Of a stretch of 64,000 bases of DNA, positions 57,337 to 64,000 are shown piece by piece. The notes under the pieces are model-generated. The model searched no databases and was not told where the DNA came from. It saw only the letters and a list, made by a program, of their open reading frames with translations. Each line of letters starts with the position of its first letter. The stretch's first letter is position 1. A program made the position numbers and the translations under genes. Source of the DNA: Silurus meridionalis (lineage: Eukaryota; Chordata; Actinopteri; Siluriformes; Siluridae); contig NC_060911.1 of assembly GCF_014805685.1 (NCBI RefSeq), positions 11,372,212 through 11,436,211 on the forward strand, written 5' to 3'.

Positions 57337-57424
57337 TTATTCAGAGCATGAACACTCAGGCGCGTTCCCAAAGCGTTTTGACGCAGCGTCTCGTTCCCTC
57401 ACGGAACTAGGGTTACATACGTAA

Positions 57425-57935
57425 CCTATAGACGTTTAAGCAGAAGTCCTTTCTTTTTTAAGCTGCTCAATTGGTTTCCCCACTGCTTCTTCAGCCATCT
57501 TAACTTATCCACTTAACTCTCCAACACCAACAACTTTACTGTTGCTTTCACTTTGTCTGTGCTTATCTGTTCAACACTTCCACGGATGTGAAGACCACTT
57601 GTGTTATATTGTAGATTACAAGATGTAACTATCAGGTGGTTATCAACTGTCAAGTTAACTTGGGTTTTGCACATTAATTCTGCCTCTGACTCGAAAAAAG
57701 GACTCAGTCAACCACGGACACAGGGATCAACTCAAACATTTACTCTCAGACCTTAATAAACTCATTGCATTCTTGATTGACTTATATGTTGTTTGGACTT
57801 CCATTTACAAACCAGTTTTCCAACAGATGAACGTCAATCAGTTTAAACAATGCGAGATGATGGACTTGAGTCAATAGCTTAAGTTGTCCAACAAAACTTC
57901 ACTTAGCAACGAAGTTCAGTTTAGCTTAGAACTGC
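57425..57935. other. Unassigned segment of the tandem unit
   Basis: About 500 bp between the DIRS end and Tc1 sequence, also present at 58684-59059 and 60029-60165. No similarity recognised; it may be Tc1 flank or part of the host hAT. Confidence 0.5.
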
Positions 57936-60900
57936 AGGCCTCACTTGCCTCAGTTAAGGTCAGTGTTTGACTCCACCATAAGAAAGAGACAGGGCAAACA
58001 TGGTCTGCATGGCAAAGTTCCAAGACGAAAACTGCTGCTGAGCAAAAAGAACATTAAGGCTCGTCTCAGTTTTGCCAGAAAACATATTGATGATCCCCAA
58101 GACTTGGAAAAATACTCTGTGGACTGACGAGACAAATGTTTAACTTTTTAAAAAGGTGTGTGTCCCATTAAATCTGGTGTAAAAGTAACACCGCATTTCA
58201 GAAAAAGAACATCATACCAACAGTAACATCTGGTGGTGGTAGTGTGATGGGCTGTTTTGCTGCTTCATGATCTGGAAGACTTGCTGTGATAAATAGAACC
58301 ATGAATTCTGCTGTTTACCAAAAAAATCCTGAAGGAGAATGTCCGGCCATCTGTTCGTGACCTCAAGCTGAAGAGAACTTGGCAAGTCCACCTCTGAATG
58401 GCTGAAGAAAAACAAAATGAAGATGTTGGAGTGGCCTGGTCAAAGTCCTGACCTGAATCCTATTGAGAGCCTGGCTGCCTCTAAGTCTTCTCCCTTTTAG
58501 AAGCTGCCGCTGGCTTCTCTCATATGCGTTTGATAATCCTGGTCGTGACGTAACCTCATCAGTGACGGCCAGCGTCCAATTTTTGACTGATTACACACGT
58601 TATTCAGAGCATGAACACTCAGGCACGTTCCCAAAGCGTTTTGACGCAGCGTCTCGTTCCCTCAGGGAACTAGGTTTACATACGTAACCTAGAGACGTTT
58701 TAGCAGAAGTCCTTTCTTTTTTAAGCTGCTCAATTGGTTTCCCCACTGCTTCTTCAGCCATCTTTAACTTATCCACTTAACTCTCCAACACCAACAACTT
58801 TACTGTTGCTTTCACTTTGTCTGTGCTTATCTGTTCAACACTTCCACGGATGTGAAGACCACTTGTGTTATATTGTAGATTACAAGATGTAACTATCAGG
58901 TGGTTATCAATTGTCAAGTTAACTTGGGTTTTGCACATTAATTCTGCCTCTGACTCGAAAAAAGGACTCAGTCAACCACGGACACAGGGATCAACTCAAA
59001 CATTTACTCTCAGACCTTAATAAACTCATTGCATTCTTGATTGACTTATATGTTGTTTGTACAGTGGTACCTCGACATACGAGTGCCCTAACATACAAGT
59101 TTTTTGAGATACGAGCGGTCACTCGGTCGATTTTTTGCTTTGATCTGTGAGCAAAAACTTGAGATACGAGCTCGAGACGCCGCTGCAAGATGCCGAATCA
59201 AAGCCAGAAAGCAAAGATTGTGAGAAAAATTAAGATAGTGTTGCATTAGAGGGAAAATGAGAGCTGTTTCTTTAAGGCTACTATCTCTGGGTATTGAAGT
59301 CCAGAGTAAAATGCATTATGGGTAGTGTAGTGCGGGAAAGAAGTGTGCGGGCTGGATGTTTTTCCTGTGTGCGATTTATATGATTTGTGTTCTGCAGTGC
59401 GGTCTGTTAATCCAAGTTTATCCACCTGGGAGTTATATTATACTGTAACCCTGCAAATCTATCTTTATAAAAACAAGTAAAGTGGTTATGCATCGGCTAA
59501 TGTTGTCCATCCCATCATTCCACCAGCATCAACTAATGAGTTGTTACGCTGCCGCCGGGAAAAGTTCAAGCGGATAAGTAACAATAAGCAAAGAAGAAAA
59601 AGTAACATTTTAAAGTTAAGGGATACGTAGTGTGCAGGAGTGATTAGTAAAAAACGAGTTTTCCCTCTGCCTCCGCTTATCGCCTCTACACCCCCCCCGC
59701 AAACTCTCACACACACACACACACACACCACCAGTGTTTTCGTTAGCTCAAGTCGTCTCATCTCCAAGGAAAATACACTGAATAAAACCTTATTATATCT
59801 TTACATTCTCTTTTATTATGTTTTTATACAATATTTGTCATTTATAAATAAATTTTTCTTATTCAAAAACACGTAACAAAAACAACTGGGGTCGCATTTT
59901 GGGGGCAGGAACGGATTAATGGCATTTCAATTAATTTCAATGGGGAAATTTGCTTTGAAATACGAGCAATTTGACATACGAGCAAGATTACGGAACGAAT
60001 TAAACTCGTATGTCGAGGTACCACTGTACTTCCATTTACAAACCAGTTTTCCAACAAATGAACTTCAATCAGTTTAAACAATGCTAGATGATGGACTTGA
60101 GTCAATAGCTTAAGTTGTCCAACAAAACTTCACTTAGCAACGAAGTTCAGTTTAGCTTAGAACTGCAGACCTCACTTGCCTCAGTTAAGGTCAGTGTTTG
60201 ACTCCACCATAAGAAAGAGACTGGGCAAACATGGTCTGCATGGCAAAGTTCCAAGACGAAAACTTCTGCTGAGCAAAAAGAACATTAAGGCTCGTCTCAG
60301 TTTTGCCAGAAAACATATTGATGATCCCCAAGACTTTGGAAAATACTCTGTGGACTGACGAGACAAATGTTTAACTTTTTAAAAAGGTGTGTGTCCCATT
60401 AAATCTGGTGTAAAAGTAACACCGCATTTCAGAAAAAGAACATCATACCAACAGTAACATCTGGTGGTGGTAGTGTGATGGGCTGTTTTGCTGCTTAATG
60501 ATCTGGAAGACTTGCTGTGATAAATAGAACCATGAATTCTGCTGTTTACCAAAAAATCCTGAAGGAGAATGTCCGGCCATCTGTTCGTGACCTCAAGCTG
60601 AAGAGAACTTGGCAAGTCCACCTCTGAATGGCTGAAGAAAAACAAAAGTCCTGACCTGAATCCTATTGAGATGCAGTGGCATGACCTTAAAAAGGAGATT
60701 CATGCTCAAAAACCCTCCAATGTGGATGAATTACAACAATTCTGCAGAGATGAGTGACCAAAATTCCTCCACAGTGCTGTAACAGACTCACTGCAAGTTA
60801 TCACAAACGCTTGATTGTTGCTGCTAAGGGTGGCCCAATCAGTTATTAGCTTTAGGGGGCAAACACTTTTTTACACAGGACCATGTAGTTTTCTGATAGA

Positions 60901-61036
60901 TTTGTTTTCCCTCAATAATAAAAACCTTCATTTAAAAACTGCATGTTGTGTTTGCTTGTGTTATCTTTTACTAATACTAATGTTTTTATTTTAATTAGTT
61001 TAATTTGAAAAAGCCAACATTTTCTCCACACCACTG
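57935..61036 (+). mobile_element. Tc1-like transposon, partly duplicated
   Basis: Transposase remnants: LPQLRSVFDSTIRKRQGKHG, then LLLSKKNIKARLSFARKHID at 57945-58127 and again at 60176-60358 in the second copy. The C-terminus and right inverted repeat (CACACCACTG, followed by TA at 61037-61038) exist only after copy 2. The left end is not found: the DIRS plus duplication has replaced or displaced it. Same family as 3230-3640. Confidence 0.82.
59062..60026. mobile_element. Mariner-like non-autonomous element in duplication copy 2
   Basis: TA duplications (59060-59061, 60027-60028) and inverted ends CAGTGGTACCTCGACATACG with a perfect 23-bp match, extended by imperfect copies of ACATACGAG and GAGATACGAG. 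Copy 1 shows the empty site (near 57796). Contains a short (CA)n at 59707-59728. No transposase recognised. Confidence 0.9.
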
Positions 61037-61092
61037 TAGTTATAATAAGCAAAACATCTAATCAAAAATATATTATATTGTTTATCCGATTA

Positions 61093-61096
61093 ATGA

Positions 61097-61132
<36 letters not shown>

Positions 61133-61168
61133 AAAGAAAGAAAGAAAGAAAAAAAGAAAGAAAAACAA
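61093..61168. repeat. (GAAA)n microsatellite
   Basis: About 17 GAAA units with interruptions, inside the right end of the 37563 hAT. Confidence 0.95.
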
Positions 61169-61856
61169 TCATCCAATTATTCGATTATCAACATAATCGT
61201 TAGTTGCAGCCCTAGTTTGGACTTGCTTGGTCGGCTAGGACTTTTCCTTTGTGGGATTGGACACCCCTGGTCTAGATAAAAATAAAATACACTCATTTGT
61301 GGCTAAAAAATAATGAAGATTGTAATGTAATCTGTTCTAATGTTTTGTTTTATGTGATGTACACTTTTTTACTCCTCTGTGTATAAATGATTGTGCTGTG
61401 TTGTGTGCAGATTTTCAGCAATGACTGAGTGTGTGTGTTCACCATTTAGTTTATTTCTGGAAAAATATTTCTAATGCAGCTCCAAATGTAAAATCAGTTT
61501 ATTCCAGGTGTAAATTAGAAATACATCTATGTTCAAATACAACTTTCTTATTAAACAAGATACTTAAGAGTACATCTGCAGTGGGTGCAGTAATCTCTTT
61601 TTTCACACACATATATACACATACACTTTGTACCACAAAAGCATGAGTTTCTTTTTTCCCCTTGTGGGGGTGTGTGTGTGCGTTTGTGACATCGATAGCC
61701 CTTATTTTGTCCTCAGAGAAATTCCCTGCTTTCCTTCTCAGCTTTTCATCTCTCACTTTTCACTCTTTTAAACTTTCCTGCAGAGTGCAGACAGCAGATT
61801 TTGCACTACAATGAGCATTTGTAAGGGGAAGAGAAGTGCAAGCCCTGTCTAAGTTT

Positions 61857-61857
<1 letters not shown>

Positions 61858-61899
<42 letters not shown>
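61858..61899. repeat. (TG)n microsatellite
   Basis: About 20 TG units. Confidence 0.95.
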
Positions 61900-61906
<7 letters not shown>

Positions 61907-62228
61907 TTTGTGTGTGTTTGTGTGTGCACGCATTAAGATTTCACCACAGTTGTTACTTGTTCTGTGAAAAAAAAAAAAAAAATTTTCTGGATTGTTACAG
62001 TAACATTACTGCGATCTATACCTACATTCAAATTTGTATTGAATTTTTACAAAAACATCACCATATTCAGCCAAATGGTTTTCTACAATCCAATGGTTTT
62101 CTAGATCTTTATTGATCTTGGAAGAACTGCCGATTGGGACAGTCTGTGGGCCAAGTGCTTGGACCCCACTTGCTTGTGGCTATATTTAGGTATTGTAATC
62201 AATTGAAAAATGGAGTCTTCGAAAACAA

Positions 62229-62229
62229 C

Positions 62230-62268
<39 letters not shown>
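62229..62268. repeat. (TG)n microsatellite
   Basis: About 19 TG units. Confidence 0.95.
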
Positions 62269-62269
<1 letters not shown>

Positions 62270-62364
62270 CGCTGTGTGGTTAGTGGCTGCTATTGCAAGA
62301 AACTTCTGTTAAATTTAGTTGTACTTTAATCAACTAGCATGTACATTTACATTGTAGTTGCCTA

Positions 62365-62867
62365 CAGCCATGGTCCCCAATCCCTGGGCCGTGGACCGGC
62401 ACCGGTCCATGGGTCAATTGGTACCAGGCCGCACAGAAAGAATACATAACACATTATTACTGTTTTATTTATTATCTGATTCTGAACGATGTTTTATTGT
62501 GGAAAATTACCGGATTCTCTCCACCACATCTGTCTATGACTCACTCTTCATGCTTGTCAAGATGCCTCTGTGACATGTCTTACCTACATCCTCTACCTTT
62601 TTAAAGGGGCTGCTCCTCTACCTTCTTATTTATGTGCCGCTAACACATAATACATTACTGCTAAATTAAAACCATGAAGCTAGCAAAATAAACAAAAAAC
62701 TACACAGTGGATTCATGTTTATTATTATATTTAGAAAATACCAGTTTTTATGCCGGTCGTATCATTTTATTTTGTTGTATTTATCTGCCTCACCTTAAAG
62801 GCCGGTCCATGAAAATATTGTCTGACATTAAACCGGTTCGTGGCACAAAAAAAGTTGGGGACCGCTG
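62365..62867. mobile_element. hAT-type element (copy B)
   Basis: Reverse-orientation relative of copy A (18658): it starts CAGCCATGGTCCCCAATCCC and ends GTTGGGGACCGCTG, with shared internal words (AGGCCGGTCCATGAAAATAT, GCGGCACATAAATAAG). The 8-bp duplication cannot be checked because an LTR element starts 2 bp after its right end. Confidence 0.8.
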
Positions 62868-62869
62868 GC

Positions 62870-63192
62870 TGTCAGGGATCCAGCAGCCACACCCACACCA
62901 ACCCCTCCAATCACTCCAAGCAGCTCACCAACTTACTAATCATCCACACCTGGTCCATATCAGTCACCACACTATAAAGACCCTGTTTTTCCACATTCCC
63001 ACCGTCCGTTCTACAGCTTAGGCTTATGAACCTACCGGACTGCCCAAAAACTACTCAGTTATAGTTGTGTTCCAGCTTACTTGCTTCAGTGTGTTTCGTC
63101 TGTGTTTTCTGCCTTGCCCATTTTGCTTTTTTCATTAAAGAAAAGCCCTTTTTGGAATTCTATCGGTCTCAGAACATTCTTTGCGCCTGACA
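62870..63192 (+). repeat. 5' LTR
   Basis: 323 bp from TGTCAGGGATCC to GCGCCTGACA; the ends form a 7-bp inverted repeat. A TATA-like CACTATAAAGA is near 62968-62978 and ATTAAAG, a possible poly(A) signal, near 63134. Confidence 0.82.
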
Positions 63193-63293
63193 GAAGAACG
63201 GACCGACACAAAACAAGAGAAAGAACCGCGTTACCTCAACATGGAGGACCAGCCGCTGCTGCGTCTGGTCTCGTGGAGGACCAGCCTGCTGCC

Positions 63294-64000
63294 ATGTCCG
63301 AGTTCGTGAGGAGCTCACCGCCCGGCGCTCGGGAGGCGTTCCGACCGGCGACCGCCAACCAAGCTCCACCACCTTCCGGCGGCCCGATGGCTCTCCGGCG
63401 TCTTTTTCCGGAGGCGGCGGAATGTCATGGATTCCTGCTCCAGGTTTCCCTTTATATCGAGATGCACCCTCACAGCTTCCCGAGCGAGCGGGCTAAGGTT
63501 GCGTTCCTGATCTCGCTGCTCACGGAAGAGCGCTAGCATGGGCTAGAGCGCTCTGGGCGCAGCAAGCCAGCGCTGACGACATATGCGGCCTTTACGAGAC
63601 ACTTCACCGAGGTCTTTAGCACCGCCCGGGATCGTCGACTGCCGATCAGCTGCTGAATATCCACCAAGGAAGAGACAGTGTGTCGGGTTACAGCCTCCGC
63701 TTCCGCACTCTGGCGGCATCTGCTGGCTGGAGCGAAAGCGCTGCTGGCTGTATACAGAAAGGGATTGAATCAGGAGCTCAGGCTGGCAATGGCCACATAT
63801 GATGATTCTCTGGGGCTTGAGGCTTTCATCCAGAGATCCATCCGTGTTTCTCAGCACCTGGCGGCCTGCAAATCCCCAGAGGTCGAATCAGTTCCAACTA
63901 CTGCAGTCTCATCGGCTCCTGAACCTGAACCCATGCAACTCGGTTCACAGCGGCTGTCTCGTCAGGAAAGGGAGGCGTCGGTGGGCGGCTGGAGCTTGCC
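63294..64000 (+). pseudogene. Gypsy-type gag, frameshifted and cut by the window end
   Basis: From ATG 63294: MSEFVRSSPPGAREAFRPAT, then PEAAECHGFLLQVSLYIEMH and SERAKVAFLISLLTEER, the typical start of the retrotransposon gag (capsid-like) domain. A one-base loss near 63526 ends the frame. Later pieces continue in other frames: [39 protein letters not shown], then [20 protein letters not shown]. At least three frame breaks show it is not functional. Confidence 0.82.

Larger units (their letters stand above)
48728..57424 (+). mobile_element. DIRS-type tyrosine-recombinase retrotransposon, split by a LINE
   Basis: About 5.1 kb once the LINE at 53761-57336 is removed. The inverted terminal repeats are about 190 bp: left 48728-48905 and right 53640-53760 plus 57337-57424, sharing GCTGCGTCGAAACGC and CAGTCAAAAATTGGACGCTG in complement. 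A TATA box (AGTATAAAAGG, about 48868-48878) lies in the left repeat. Gag, RT/RNase H and recombinase regions follow in DIRS order. No target duplication is expected or seen. An internal inversion and a truncated recombinase show that it is dead. Confidence 0.88.
53622..60660. repeat. Tandem duplication with independent insertions in each copy
   Basis: Unit: DIRS end (from AGCCTGGCTGCCTCTAAG) + unassigned DNA + Tc1 transposase, about 1.27 kb. Copy 1 is 53622-58467 and contains a LINE at 53761-57336. Copy 2 is 58468 to about 60660 and contains a mariner-like element at 59062-60026. Junction at 58467/58468: Tc1 ...CCTATTGAG joined to AGCCTGGCTG. The copies differ by scattered substitutions and a deletion of about 24 bp near 60645. 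Confidence 0.88.
37563..61214. mobile_element. hAT element expanded to 23.7 kb by nested insertions
   Basis: The left end TAGGGCTGCAACAACGA (37563) and the right end TCGTTAGTTGCAGCCCTA (61214) are inverted repeats, and the flanks are a perfect 8-bp duplication GTTTGGAC (37555-37562 and 61215-61222). Own sequence is visible at 37563-38409 and about 61080-61214. Everything between is explained largely by later elements: hAT 38410-40294, L2 40303-48604, DIRS 48728-57424, Tc1 and a mariner-like element. A related 5' end lies at 32795. No intact transposase is seen. Confidence 0.78.
61215..62364. other. PROM1 intron, simple repeats only
   Basis: Contains (TG)n arrays at 61858-61899 and 62229-62268 and an A-run near 61968. 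No further PROM1 exon or recognised element. Confidence 0.6.
62870..64000 (+). mobile_element. Ty3/gypsy-type LTR retrotransposon, 5' part
   Basis: A 5' LTR followed by gag, running off the window end. Preceded by CTGGC (62865-62869), which should recur after the 3' LTR if intact. Confidence 0.82.

Noticed and set aside
35620..64000. Further PROM1 exons downstream
   Set aside because: I looked for a block continuing the second membrane span (expected after VFIT) and found none among the element DNA; it is probably beyond the window.

Overview
This window is vertebrate nuclear DNA, almost certainly from a teleost fish. It holds interrupted, GT-AG spliced exons of two neighbouring host genes on the + strand. 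These exons make up under 3% of the sequence; most of the recognisable remainder is mobile-element DNA typical of ray-finned fish: RTE, L2 and Rex1/L2-type LINEs, a DIRS tyrosine-recombinase retrotransposon, Ty3/gypsy-type LTR elements, Tc1/mariner and hAT DNA transposons, a tRNA-derived SINE, and long dinucleotide and tetranucleotide arrays. The species cannot be fixed from the sequence alone.

Host genes: the last nine coding exons of TAPT1 (about 320 C-terminal residues, stop at 9842-9844) lie at 2270-9844. The first four coding exons of prominin-1 (PROM1) lie at 15805-16042, 34377-34438, 34539-34565 (a 27-nt microexon) and 35414-35619. The order TAPT1 then PROM1, head to tail, matches my recollection of the human 4p15 arrangement. 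PROM1 intron 1 is 18.3 kb. The intron after exon 4 runs past the window end (more than 28 kb), and both are filled with mobile elements.

Layout: 1-2040 is an RTE fragment split by a hAT element. 2270-9844 is TAPT1, with an RTE inserted 21 bp past one splice donor. 9845-15804 is intergenic, with three Tc1 remnants and the first copy of a degenerate minisatellite element. 15805-35619 is PROM1 exons 1-4; intron 1 holds the second minisatellite copy, a hairpin cluster, a hAT carrying an LTR element rich in 30-bp repeats, an L1 remnant, an RTE split by a second LINE, a DIRS remnant, a mariner-like element and a template-switch mosaic. 36077-37022 is a Tc1 with long inverted repeats. 37563-61214 appears to be one hAT insertion (8-bp target duplication GTTTGGAC on both sides) into which a second hAT, an L2 (itself carrying an RTE that carries a SINE), a DIRS element (carrying a LINE), a Tc1 and a mariner-like element have accumulated. 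A tandem duplication adds a second DIRS end. 62365 to the end is another hAT copy followed by the 5' LTR and frameshifted gag of a gypsy-like element.

Nothing here looks like an operon, CRISPR array or defence system. The interest lies in the datable nesting order, in several rearrangements with junctions readable at base level (template switching, a tandem duplication, an inversion inside the DIRS reverse transcriptase), and in insertions very close to host splice sites.
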